15,910 bases of DNA from contig JASLAA010000201.1 of the NCBI GenBank assembly GCA_030147325.1, positions 1-15,910 of the forward strand. The letters run 5' to 3'. Positions within the stretch are counted from its first letter, which is position 1, and every line of letters begins with the position of its first letter. A model generated the notes under the pieces. That model made no database searches, was not told the DNA's origin, and saw only the letters and a list, made by a program, of their open reading frames with translations. Of this stretch, positions 6,248-12,857 are shown piece by piece. The translations under genes were made by a program, and so were the position numbers. The stretch is from Arthrobacter sp. (lineage in GTDB: Bacteria; Actinomycetota; Actinomycetes; Actinomycetales; Micrococcaceae).

Positions 6248-7090
6248 CTAGCGCGTCTCGGTGATCTCGGGGCCGCGCTCCAACGGGTTCAGATCGGGGC
6301 GGGCCGGCGCGGGCGCCGGCTCGGGCGGCTGCCCTGCCGTTGCATCCTTCGGCAGTTTGAGCTGCAGCAGTTCGCGCGGCGGAAGCGGCTGGTCCCCCCG
6401 CACGACGACGACACTGCGGAACAGCTGTTCGATGGGCGCTGCAGCATTCTGGTCGAGGGCGGCCGGACCACCGAAGACTCCGCGCAGGAACCACCGGGGG
6501 CCGTTGATCCCCACGAACCGGGCTACGCGGAAGCCGGCCTGCCCGTCGGGGGTCTGCGCAGGAAGCTTGGCGAGCAGTTCCGTGCCGAGTCGCCCGGGGC
6601 GTTCCTCCACCGTGCCACCCTGCGAACCGACAGAGGCGCCGATCTGCTCCCTGATCTCGTCCCACAGGCCCTCGGTCTTGGGAGCCGCGAAAGCCTGCAG
6701 CTGCAGGGTCGACCCGCCGAGGTCGAGGGTCACGGCGATGACCCGCTTGCTGCGCTCCTCGACCTCGAGGCGCAGCTGGAGGCCCTCCGCGGCGTTGATC
6801 CGGAGCGCTCCGAGATCGATGTAGCCGTTCTCGGTGTCCCGCTCCGACTCGTCGAACGGGCCGAGCACCACGCGTTCGTAGTCCGCGCTCGCCACGAGCT
6901 CCGGAGCTGCGGGTGGCTGTGCTGCGTCCGGAGCGGACGTGACGGGGTCGGCACCGCCCTCGGCCGACGCCGCCCCGACGCTGGTGCCCGACGGGCCGGA
7001 CGTGCCCGCCGCGTCGGCGTCCTGCGACTCCGCGCCCGAGCGCTCGGCGTCGTCGTCCTGCTTCTTCTTCCTGAGGCGCCCAAAAGCCAT
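6248..7090 (-). CDS. DUF3710 domain protein, function unknown
   Basis: A 280-residue, probably cytoplasmic protein. It starts MAFGRLRKKKQDDDAE, a basic patch typical of the family, then a disordered Ala/Ser/Asp-rich stretch to about residue 64, and a folded core (about 70-245) containing GPFDESER, IDLGALRI, the segment GLWDEIREQI and RWFLRGVFGGPA. A Pro/Ala-rich tail ends ITETR. The ATG at 7090 is preceded by the strong site AGGAAAGGA (7098-7106, minus strand), seven bases away. The dut stop lies 82 bases upstream, and the next gene starts five bases downstream. Actinobacteria keep DUF3710 next to dut (M. tuberculosis Rv2696c); no activity is known to me. There are no membrane segments or recognised catalytic motifs. 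Confidence 0.87.
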   Translation of the reverse strand: MAFGRLRKKKQDDDAERSGAESQDADAAGTSGPSGTSVGAASAEGGADPVTSAPDAAQPPAAPELVASADYERVVLGPFDESERDTENGYIDLGALRINAAEGLQLRLEVEERSKRVIAVTLDLGGSTLQLQAFAAPKTEGLWDEIREQIGASVGSQGGTVEERPGRLGTELLAKLPAQTPDGQAGFRVARFVGINGPRWFLRGVFGGPAALDQNAAAPIEQLFRSVVVVRGDQPLPPRELLQLKLPKDATAGQPPEPAPAPARPDLNPLERGPEITETR

Positions 7091-7172
7091 GTCGGGTTCC
7101 TTTCCTGATGACGTGATCGAGTTCGTACTGGAGTGGGGGTGTGCGTGGAAGCACGGACTGTCGGAGGAGGTG

Positions 7173-7667
7173 TCAGCCGCCGGTCGCGCGGTTCGCCGCG
7201 AGAGCGTCGGGGGTTCCGAAGCCGCCCGTCGAACCGAACCCGCCCGAACCACGGGCGCTCGCCGGCAGTTCGTCGACGATCCGGAACACGGCATGCTCGA
7301 CCCGCTGGATGACCAGCTGGGCGATCCTGTCGCCCCTGGCCAGGCGGACCGCCTCGTGCCTGTCCGTATTGAGGAGACAGACCTTGATCTCGCCGCGATA
7401 GCCGGCATCGACGGTGCCTGGTGCGTTGACGATCGTCAGGCCGTGACGGGCGGCGAGGCCCGAGCGGGGGTGCACGAGCCCTGCATACCCGACCGGGAGC
7501 GCGATCGCGACACCCGTGGGGACGAGCACCCGCTCCCCCGGGGCCACGACGACGTCGATGGCCGTGCGCAGGTCCGCGCCCGCGTCACCGTCCGTGGCAT
7601 ACGACGGAGGCTCGAGACCGTCGTCGAGCATCACGATCTGGACCGGCAGGTCCTGCTGTATACCCAT
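7173..7667 (-). CDS. dut: Deoxyuridine 5'-triphosphate nucleotidohydrolase (dUTPase), trimeric type
   Basis: Hydrolyses dUTP to dUMP and pyrophosphate, keeping uracil out of DNA and supplying dUMP for thymidylate synthesis; cytoplasmic homotrimer. All five family motifs are present in 164 residues: motif 1 DAGADL (28-33), motif 2 PRSGLA (67-72), motif 3 GTVDAGYRGE (84-93) with catalytic Asp87 and uracil-stacking Tyr90, motif 4 RGDRIAQLV (111-119), and motif 5 RGSGGFGST (139-147), the glycine-rich arm closing on the neighbouring subunit. The ATG at 7667 fits the family start and has GGAG about nine bases ahead; in-frame ATGs at 7676 and 7682 would add 3-5 residues. It heads the minus-strand dut-DUF3710-OB-fold-DUF3159 run and is divergent from the DUF3093 gene. 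Confidence 0.95.
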   Translation of the reverse strand: MGIQQDLPVQIVMLDDGLEPPSYATDGDAGADLRTAIDVVVAPGERVLVPTGVAIALPVGYAGLVHPRSGLAARHGLTIVNAPGTVDAGYRGEIKVCLLNTDRHEAVRLARGDRIAQLVIQRVEHAVFRIVDELPASARGSGGFGSTGGFGTPDALAANRATGG

Positions 7668-7821
7668 TGACCGCATCTCCAACGCAAGCTATCCGGTTAC
7701 CAGCCACCACTTTAGCGCCTTTGCCGCGCAGCCCATCCGACCGCTCCCGGCACCCGGTGCGCGGTCCCCGGCACCCCGCGGGCGGGATGAGACCGCCGGG
7801 AAATGGTGGAATGCTGGTGTC

Positions 7822-8298
7822 ATGTCCAGCGCTCCAGGGGAAGCACCCCAGAACACACCCGACCAGACCGTCCTGTACGAGGAGCGGCTCTGGCCCTCAC
7901 CCTGGATCTGGCTGATCGCGGCGGGCTTCTCGTCGGCCACCATCGTGATGTTCGCGCCGATCTCGGCGGGAGTGGGTTACGGGGCGGCCGCCGTCGTCGC
8001 GGTGATCATCTTCACCCTGCTGATCCTGTCCACCCCGCGCATCACCGTGACGCCGACGATGCTCACGATCGGCCGGGCGAGCATCGAACGCAGCTACCTC
8101 GGCGCGGTGGAGTGGTTCACGGGCGAGGAGGCGACGCACCAGCGCGGCCCTGGACTGAACGGCCTGGCCTACCTCTGCATCCGGGGGTGGATCTCCCCCG
8201 TCGTCAGGATCGAGGTGACCGATCCCGAGGACCGCACGCCGTACTGGCTCACGTCCTCCCGCACACCGGAACGGCTCGTCGCAGCCCTGGCCGGCTGA
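7822..8298 (+). CDS. DUF3093 family membrane protein, function unknown
   Basis: A 158-residue protein with a short polar N-terminus, two adjacent transmembrane segments (about 27-45 and 51-70) and a C-terminal soluble domain beginning PRITVTPTMLTIGRASI and ending TPERLVAALAG. The layout and the Trp-rich pre-membrane segment (RLWPSPWIW) match DUF3093, an actinobacterial family with no known activity, located beside dut in M. tuberculosis (Rv2698). The soluble half resembles a small PH-like beta domain, which is only an impression. The ATG at 7822 follows GGTGGAA at about ten bases. A weak -10-like AATGCT sits six bases before the ATG, so a leaderless transcript cannot be excluded. The gene ends three bases before the convergent DUF4193 stop codon. 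Confidence 0.85.
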   Translation: MSSAPGEAPQNTPDQTVLYEERLWPSPWIWLIAAGFSSATIVMFAPISAGVGYGAAAVVAVIIFTLLILSTPRITVTPTMLTIGRASIERSYLGAVEWFTGEEATHQRGPGLNGLAYLCIRGWISPVVRIEVTDPEDRTPYWLTSSRTPERLVAALAG

Positions 8299-8301
8299 CG
8301 C

Positions 8302-8619
8302 TCAGCCCTCGCAGTCCGAACAGTAGAGGGCGCCGTTGCGATCCAGGGCGATCTGGGAGCGGTGCCGCACCAGGAAGCAGGATGCGCAGGTGAACTCGTC
8401 GGCCTGGGCCGGCAGGATCTGGACGGAGACCTCCTCGCTGGAGAGATCGGCTCCCGGGAGATCGAAGGCATCGGCGGCGGCGAGTTCCTCCTCGTCGATC
8501 AGCCCTGCCCCTCGGAAAGGCTCCACCGCGGTGCGCAGCGACGCCCCGTCCCCCGTGCTGTCCGGCCGGCCGGCGCCGTCATCGACCGCTGTGCGCGGTG
8601 CGTCGTAATCGGTGGTCAT
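8302..8619 (-). CDS. DUF4193 family small zinc-ribbon-like protein
   Basis: A 105-residue acidic protein starting MTTDYDAPR, the standard N-terminus of this actinobacterial family. The C-terminal half holds the conserved FDLPGADLSSEE segment (52-63) and two cysteine pairs, C78-x2-C81 in DEFTCASCFLVRHRSQ and C100-x2-C103 in LYCSDC, which together look like a zinc ribbon. The molecular function is unknown; the M. tuberculosis counterpart Rv2699c is in the same position. The ATG at 8619 is chosen on family grounds; an in-frame ATG at 8640 with its own AGGA would add seven residues (MERENTG) and remains possible. The gene faces away from sepH across about 190 bases and ends three bases from the convergent DUF3093 gene. 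Confidence 0.9.
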   Translation of the reverse strand: MTTDYDAPRTAVDDGAGRPDSTGDGASLRTAVEPFRGAGLIDEEELAAADAFDLPGADLSSEEVSVQILPAQADEFTCASCFLVRHRSQIALDRNGALYCSDCEG

Positions 8620-8658
8620 ACCTGTGTTCTCACGCTCCATGATCTCGGGTCCTGCTGC

Positions 8659-8664
8659 AATCTA
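8659..8664 (-). promoter_or_regulatory. Candidate -10 box for the DUF4193 gene
   Basis: TAGATT on the minus strand fits TANNNT with the most favourable bases. It places the transcription start near 8652, about 33 bases before the preferred ATG at 8619. The -35 region is not convincing. Confidence 0.4.
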
Positions 8665-8705
8665 ACCCCACGGGTGCCACAACGCCGACAGCGACGGATT
8701 TGTGC

Positions 8706-8724
8706 CCGTGGAGCGGGGCCACGG
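8706..8724. repeat. Small inverted repeat between DUF4193 and sepH
   Basis: Perfect 6-bp arms CCGTGG (8706-8711) and CCACGG (8719-8724) enclose a 7-base G-rich loop. It lies in the shared upstream region of the divergent DUF4193 and sepH genes and could be part of a leader hairpin or simply GC-rich chance structure. Confidence 0.25.
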
Positions 8725-8732
8725 CCGCCACG

Positions 8733-8773
8733 CCTTGCCGCGTAGTAGGAAAGGCCGACATTCAGTGGCAAGG
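8733..8773. repeat. 7-bp perfect inverted repeat upstream of sepH
   Basis: CCTTGCC (8733-8739) and GGCAAGG (8767-8773) are exact reverse complements separated by 27 bases; the second arm ends 35 bases before the sepH ATG. Centre-to-centre distance is 34 bases, about three helical turns, which suits a protein bound at two half-sites. No recognised regulator is implied. Confidence 0.35.
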
Positions 8774-8808
8774 TTTCCCCTAGGGATTGTTGTCGGCTGG
8801 AGGAATTG

Positions 8809-10140
8809 ATGCAGGAGTTACGCCTGGCAGGTGTGGATGGCGAACATCTGCTGTTGATCGACGAGGAGGGCACGAGCTACCGGCTGCCCATCGACGATGC
8901 ACTGCGGACTGCCGGCGGCCGCCCGGGAGACCAGGCTCCGGCCCCGGCCCGGGCACAGGACGTACCCCGCCGCAAGCCTGCGAAGCCTCCGGTCCCCATG
9001 ACGCCGCGCGACATCCAGGCCAGGATCCGCTCCGGCGCGACGGCGGAGCAGGTTGCCGCCGAGTCCGGGCTCGAACTGGCCCACGTCGAGCGCTACGAGG
9101 GCCCGGTGCGCGCCGAGCGTGACTACGTGGCCTACCTCGCACAGCGCGTCGAGGTGGCGACGCCGCTGCCGAGCCACGACGGCTACCGCTCGGCTTTCGG
9201 TGACAGCCCGGCGCTGCTCGGCGACATGGTCGCTTTCCGGGTCCAGGCCTACGGTATCGACGCGGCCTCGCTCGAGTGGGACTCCTGGCGGCGCCCCGAC
9301 GGGACGTGGCACGTCCAGGCCTCCTTCGATCTCCCCGAGGAGTCGACCGTGGATCTCGGGGAGCAGCCGCCGGCCCGATGGACCTACAACCCGACGCGCA
9401 AGACCGTCACCAACGGGAACCGCTGGGCGCAGGTGCTCAGCGAGCTCGAGCCGCTGGACGGCCCCCTGCCCGCGCGCCGCCTGAGCGCGGTCGCGGACCG
9501 GGTGTTCGACTTCGAAGCCGAGAAGCAGAGCGAGGACACCGCGGGTGGCGCGGACGGCCAGAGCGACGCGGAGGTCGAGGAACAGTCGCGCGAGGACCAG
9601 GATGGACTGCTGGACGTCCTGCGGTCGCGACGCGGTCAGCGGTTGGGCGCGGACGAGGACGGCGACGATGCGCTCGCCGAACTCCTCACTCGTGGGTCGA
9701 TTCCCGCAGCCCACCCCCGGGACGGCGACACCGCTGGGCAGGACGAGCCGGACGGCCGGGATGCCGTGATCCCCGGCCTGTCGCTCGCACCGCGAGCAGA
9801 GGACGCGGTTCCCGTGACCGATGCGCCGGATCCCGACCTCCACGAGGACGGCACCCCGCGGCTGTACGACGGCGTCAGCACGGACACGCGCGAGATCAGC
9901 ATCTTCGCGCAGCCATCCCGCCGGCTGAAGCCACCCGCGGCCGCCCCTCGGCGCGGCTCAGCTACCGAAGCCCCGGGTGCACAGAAGGACACGGACGGGT
10001 CGGATTCGGACACCCCTCCCGCCCCCGGCAGGAATACGCCGAAGGACGCGCCGGAACCCGGCCCGGAGCGTCGCGCGAAGCCGAAGCGCTCGAGCGTCCC
10101 CAGTTGGGACGATATCGTCTTCGGACGCAAGGGCGACTGA
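8809..10140 (+). CDS. sepH: Septation protein SepH (DUF3071 family)
   Basis: SepH binds FtsZ and promotes its assembly during division in actinobacteria. The 443-residue protein begins MQELRLAGVDGEHLLLIDEEGT and has the typical first half: an N-terminal DUF3071 beta region (1-35) and a helix-turn-helix-like segment (about 65-115) with MTPRDIQARIRSGATAEQVA and VERYEGPVRAERDYVA. A long acidic, disordered region (about 225-420) leads to the conserved C-terminal tail SSVPSWDDIVFGRKGD, a family hallmark. GGAGGA (8799-8804) precedes two consecutive in-frame starts, TTG at 8806 and ATG at 8809; the ATG has four bases of spacing and is preferred. M. tuberculosis keeps the homologue (Rv0883c) elsewhere, so its place here differs from the mycobacterial order. 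It converges on tdk across a strong hairpin. Confidence 0.93.
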   Translation: MQELRLAGVDGEHLLLIDEEGTSYRLPIDDALRTAGGRPGDQAPAPARAQDVPRRKPAKPPVPMTPRDIQARIRSGATAEQVAAESGLELAHVERYEGPVRAERDYVAYLAQRVEVATPLPSHDGYRSAFGDSPALLGDMVAFRVQAYGIDAASLEWDSWRRPDGTWHVQASFDLPEESTVDLGEQPPARWTYNPTRKTVTNGNRWAQVLSELEPLDGPLPARRLSAVADRVFDFEAEKQSEDTAGGADGQSDAEVEEQSREDQDGLLDVLRSRRGQRLGADEDGDDALAELLTRGSIPAAHPRDGDTAGQDEPDGRDAVIPGLSLAPRAEDAVPVTDAPDPDLHEDGTPRLYDGVSTDTREISIFAQPSRRLKPPAAAPRRGSATEAPGAQKDTDGSDSDTPPAPGRNTPKDAPEPGPERRAKPKRSSVPSWDDIVFGRKGD

Positions 10141-10145
10141 CCGCC

Positions 10146-10172
10146 CGGGCTCACCGGTCACCGGTGTGCCCG
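10146..10172. terminator. Strong hairpin between convergent sepH and tdk, probable bidirectional terminator
   Basis: The arms CGGGC-T-CACCGG (10146-10157) and CCGGTG-T-GCCCG (10161-10172) pair over 11 bp with a single T:T mismatch and a 3-base loop. It starts 5 bases after the sepH stop and ends 25 bases from the tdk stop. Symmetry lets it serve both strands. There is no U-tract on either strand, so termination efficiency is inferred from position and stem strength. Confidence 0.6.
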
Positions 10173-10197
10173 CCCCGGGTCCCGGCCACTCCAGGGG

Positions 10198-10926
10198 TCA
10201 GACCCTGCCGCTCTCCCGCTCCCGTGGTTCGAAGGGCAGCGGGACCTCGTTGGTGTAGAGCGTCGGGGACGTCCTGCCGGTCTGCCGGCGCATGTGATGG
10301 CGTCGGCACAGGGTCTCGTAGCCCACGACAGGTTCATGGGTCCCGTCGCCCTCGGGCCCGGTTCCCTCCGACGGGATGCCGTCGGGATCACCCTGCTGTT
10401 CCACGTCCCCCACCACCATCTGGTCGCCCTCGACCACCATGGTCCCGTCGATCGTACGGGCGTTGTGGGTAGCCCGCTTCCCGCACCAGCACAGGGCCTC
10501 GACCTGCAGGACCTGGACGCGGTCCGCGAGTTCGATCAGCCGCTGGGAACCAGGGAAGAGCCGGGTGCGGAAGTCCGAGGTGATGCCGAAGCTGAACACG
10601 TCGATGTCCATCTCGTCGACGACGCGGGCGAGCTGGTCGATCTGCTGGACGGTGTAGAACTGCGCTTCGTCGCAGATGACGTAGTCGATGCGGGCACCCA
10701 TCGTCATGCGCGCCGAGAGCTCGGACCAGAAATCCGTGGCCGGGAAGACCTCGACGGCGGACACCTGCAGACCGAGGCGGCTCGAGATCATCGACTCGCC
10801 GGCTCGGTCGTGGGAGCTGAACAGGAGCCCGCGGCGGCCGCGGGCCTTGTGGTTGTGGTCCATCTGCAGGGCGAGCGTCGACTTGCCGCAGTCCATCGTC
10901 CCGGAGAAGAAGAGCAGCTCAGCCAC
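10198..10926 (-). CDS. tdk: Thymidine kinase (class II, TK1-like)
   Basis: Phosphorylates thymidine to dTMP with ATP in the salvage pathway. In 242 residues it shows Walker A GTMDCGKST (9-17), DEAQF (86-90) with catalytic Glu87, the ITSDFR segment (115-120), and the nucleoside-binding lasso leading to YETLCRRHH (203-211). Zinc ligands appear to be Cys148, Cys207, His210 and one of the preceding residues. The first pair reads CWCG (C146-x-C148) where enterobacterial enzymes have C-x2-C, a pattern I associate with actinobacterial relatives. About 20 acidic and glycine-rich residues (about 176-198) are inserted before the lasso tyrosine. The GTG start at 10926 has GGGAG at about seven bases and overlaps the end of the phosphodiesterase gene by eight bases, so the two are coupled. 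It is the last gene of its operon. M. tuberculosis lacks this gene to my knowledge. Confidence 0.94.
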   Translation of the reverse strand: MAELLFFSGTMDCGKSTLALQMDHNHKARGRRGLLFSSHDRAGESMISSRLGLQVSAVEVFPATDFWSELSARMTMGARIDYVICDEAQFYTVQQIDQLARVVDEMDIDVFSFGITSDFRTRLFPGSQRLIELADRVQVLQVEALCWCGKRATHNARTIDGTMVVEGDQMVVGDVEQQGDPDGIPSEGTGPEGDGTHEPVVGYETLCRRHHMRRQTGRTSPTLYTNEVPLPFEPRERESGRV

Positions 10927-12124
10927 GCGCGGCTCCCTTGCCGGTCTTCCCGCGCGGGCCGCCCCCGGCGGGCCCGGCCAGTGTCACCAGTGGGATCTCC
11001 CGCTCCGCCCGGGTCAGGGAGCCGTGCTGACCCACCATCTCGAAGGCCGAGGCCTGCGATCTGCGTCCGTCGATCAGTGCTATCCCCTCCCGGGCCAGGA
11101 CCACCAGATCTCCGATGCGCGGCAGCACGGTCTCGGCGACGGGCCCGAAGTAGCCGTGACCGACGGCCTCCTCCCGCGTGAGGACCCATGCCCACTTCCC
11201 GTAGGCGTCGTGCCAGCGCGCGGCGAGCGCGTCACGGTCGCCCGCCGGCAGTACCGGATCCAGGTACAGGTGCAGCATGCGCGGCTCGCCGCCGGTGTGC
11301 GCCAGTCCCTCGAGGAGTTCCGGACGATCGGAGTAGTCGATACGCTGCGAGGCCGGTACGTCCACCATGCCGTGGTCCGCCGTCAGCAGCAGCAGGGTGT
11401 CCGAGGGCACCCGACGGGCCAGCAGCTTCAACGCGGCATCGAGGTCCTCGAGCGCGCGCACCCACTCCCTCGAATCGACACCGAACCGATGGCCCGCCTT
11501 GTCCAGGTCGTTCACGTAGAAGTACATGAGCATGTGCCGCGCCTGCGCCAGCTGCTGCGCCGCGGCGTCGATCCTGGCGTGGATGGTGTTCGCACCCACG
11601 AAGGTGCCTCCGCGGAGGGCCGCCTGCGTCATCGGTGAATCGGCGAAGCGCGGCTGGCTCACCGTCACGACGGGCAGATGCCGCGACACCCGCTCGAAGA
11701 CGGTCGGGTGGGGCTGCCAGAGAAGGGGGTCGACGTCCGCGTCCCAGCGCCCCAGCATGTTCACCACGCGATCCTGCGAGGGGTCGAGGACGTCGTACCC
11801 CACCATGCCGTGCCGGCCCGGTGGCAGTCCGGTACCGAGGCTGGCGAGCGAGGCGGCGGTGGTGGAGGGGAATGCGGAGGACAGCACGCGGGCGGAGTCG
11901 AGGCTCTCGCGCAGGAACGGAGCATGGGCCGCATATTTCCGCAGCAGGGTCATGCCGAGGCCGTCGACCATGACGACGGCGATCCGCCGGGAGGCCGGCA
12001 GATCGAGCGCGTTGCTGAAGCCCTCGACGCCGAGAGCGGCGGCGGCGCTGGTCATGACTTCGGCGACGGTGGATTCACCGTAGGCGGGAGGAACCGGCAG
12101 GGGTTCCCTATGGAGGAAGGACAT
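10919..12124 (-). CDS. Alkaline-phosphatase-superfamily protein, nucleotide pyrophosphatase/phosphodiesterase type
   Basis: A 401-residue predicted metallo-phosphodiesterase. The two-metal site is complete: Asp54 in VVMVDGLGM, the nucleophile Thr89 in FPSTTAAS, Asp208 and His212 in NDLDKAGHRFG, Asp250-His251 in TADHGM, and His367 in VGQHGS. This arrangement belongs to the NPP/type I phosphodiesterase branch, which hydrolyses phosphodiester or pyrophosphate bonds, often in nucleotides. There is no signal peptide or membrane segment, so a cytoplasmic enzyme is expected, unlike many secreted relatives. The true substrate is unknown. The ATG at 12124 (MSFLHREPLP) lies seven bases after the DUF5998 stop codon with a poor ribosome binding site, suggesting reinitiation; the end overlaps tdk by eight bases. 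Pairing with tdk in one transcript hints at nucleotide metabolism. Confidence 0.87.
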   Translation of the reverse strand: MSFLHREPLPVPPAYGESTVAEVMTSAAAALGVEGFSNALDLPASRRIAVVMVDGLGMTLLRKYAAHAPFLRESLDSARVLSSAFPSTTAASLASLGTGLPPGRHGMVGYDVLDPSQDRVVNMLGRWDADVDPLLWQPHPTVFERVSRHLPVVTVSQPRFADSPMTQAALRGGTFVGANTIHARIDAAAQQLAQARHMLMYFYVNDLDKAGHRFGVDSREWVRALEDLDAALKLLARRVPSDTLLLLTADHGMVDVPASQRIDYSDRPELLEGLAHTGGEPRMLHLYLDPVLPAGDRDALAARWHDAYGKWAWVLTREEAVGHGYFGPVAETVLPRIGDLVVLAREGIALIDGRRSQASAFEMVGQHGSLTRAEREIPLVTLAGPAGGGPRGKTGKGAARG

Positions 12125-12131
12125 CGCGCTG

Positions 12132-12809
12132 CTACTGCTGGTGGTGCGCCCGATTGAACCGGCCACCGAAGCCGGGCTGGCGGCGAGGGGTACCGTCCGG
12201 AGCGGCCACGTAGCCGCCGGACACCGGGCTGGCCGTGTTGACCTTCCGCAGGGCACGGGCGAAGGCCTTGGCGTTCTGCACGGCCTGCGCGCCGTCGGCC
12301 TCCGCGCTGACTCGCAGCACGATGTCCTCCTGGGCGACGGTCCCCGTCAGTCCGTGGTCGGCGTCGCACTGGGGGTCGCTGCAGCCGGCGGGCCCGATGT
12401 CCAGGCGCTGGCCTCCCGACCATGCGATGGCGAGGGTCATCTCGCGGACCTGGTCGCTCGGCTTGTAGTCCTGAGGCTGGGCGTACAGGTAGCTGAGGAC
12501 CACCGACCGGATCTGGCTGACCGGTACGGACTCGGTCGAGACCTGCGCCATGACCTGCTCCCCGGTGTCGTCGAGCTGCTGGTCGTCCACGTGGGCGATG
12601 ACCAGCATGTCCCCGGTCAGCACCAGCACCGTGATGTGCCTGTGGACCTCGGTGCGCTCGAAGTGCGTCTCGAGGTGCGCCACGTGGGACAGGGGTTCAC
12701 GGCCGTCGAGGGCGTCGTGCACGACGTCGGCCACGAGCCGCGGGTAGAACCCCGCACGTTCGAGCGACGCATCGAGGTCACGCCACTGGGCCGATTGCGA
12801 TGGACTCAT
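12132..12809 (-). CDS. DUF5998-like conserved actinobacterial protein, function unknown
   Basis: A 225-residue soluble protein starting MSPSQSAQWRDLDASLERAG. Visible landmarks are a helical N-terminus with YPRLVADVVHDALDGREP, a beta-rich middle with ITVLVLTGDMLVIAHVDD and RSVVLSYLYAQP, a cysteine pair in GCSDPQCDADHG, and a polar tail ending GFGGRFNRAHHQQ. I recognise it as the conserved protein commonly found directly before the phosphodiesterase gene in Arthrobacter relatives; the family number is from memory. The middle region could be a PH-like fold as in proteins that sense or bind membranes, but no activity is known. The ATG at 12809 is fixed by the conserved N-terminus; upstream bases offer only GGA at close range. 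It sits 48 bases after pat and seven bases before the next gene, so it belongs to the same operon. Confidence 0.8.
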   Translation of the reverse strand: MSPSQSAQWRDLDASLERAGFYPRLVADVVHDALDGREPLSHVAHLETHFERTEVHRHITVLVLTGDMLVIAHVDDQQLDDTGEQVMAQVSTESVPVSQIRSVVLSYLYAQPQDYKPSDQVREMTLAIAWSGGQRLDIGPAGCSDPQCDADHGLTGTVAQEDIVLRVSAEADGAQAVQNAKAFARALRKVNTASPVSGGYVAAPDGTPRRQPGFGGRFNRAHHQQ

Positions 12810-12857
12810 GTGTTCCAGTTTCCCTCACCCGCCCGTGTTGTGCCTAACCAGCGGGAG

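Noticed and set aside
5853..7154. Reading the OB-fold gene as a 433-codon frame reaching back through DUF3710
   Set aside because: Upstream of 6242 the frame lies out of phase within the recognised DUF3710 gene and encodes an Arg/Gly/Ala-rich product; only the part after 6242 resembles a folded domain.
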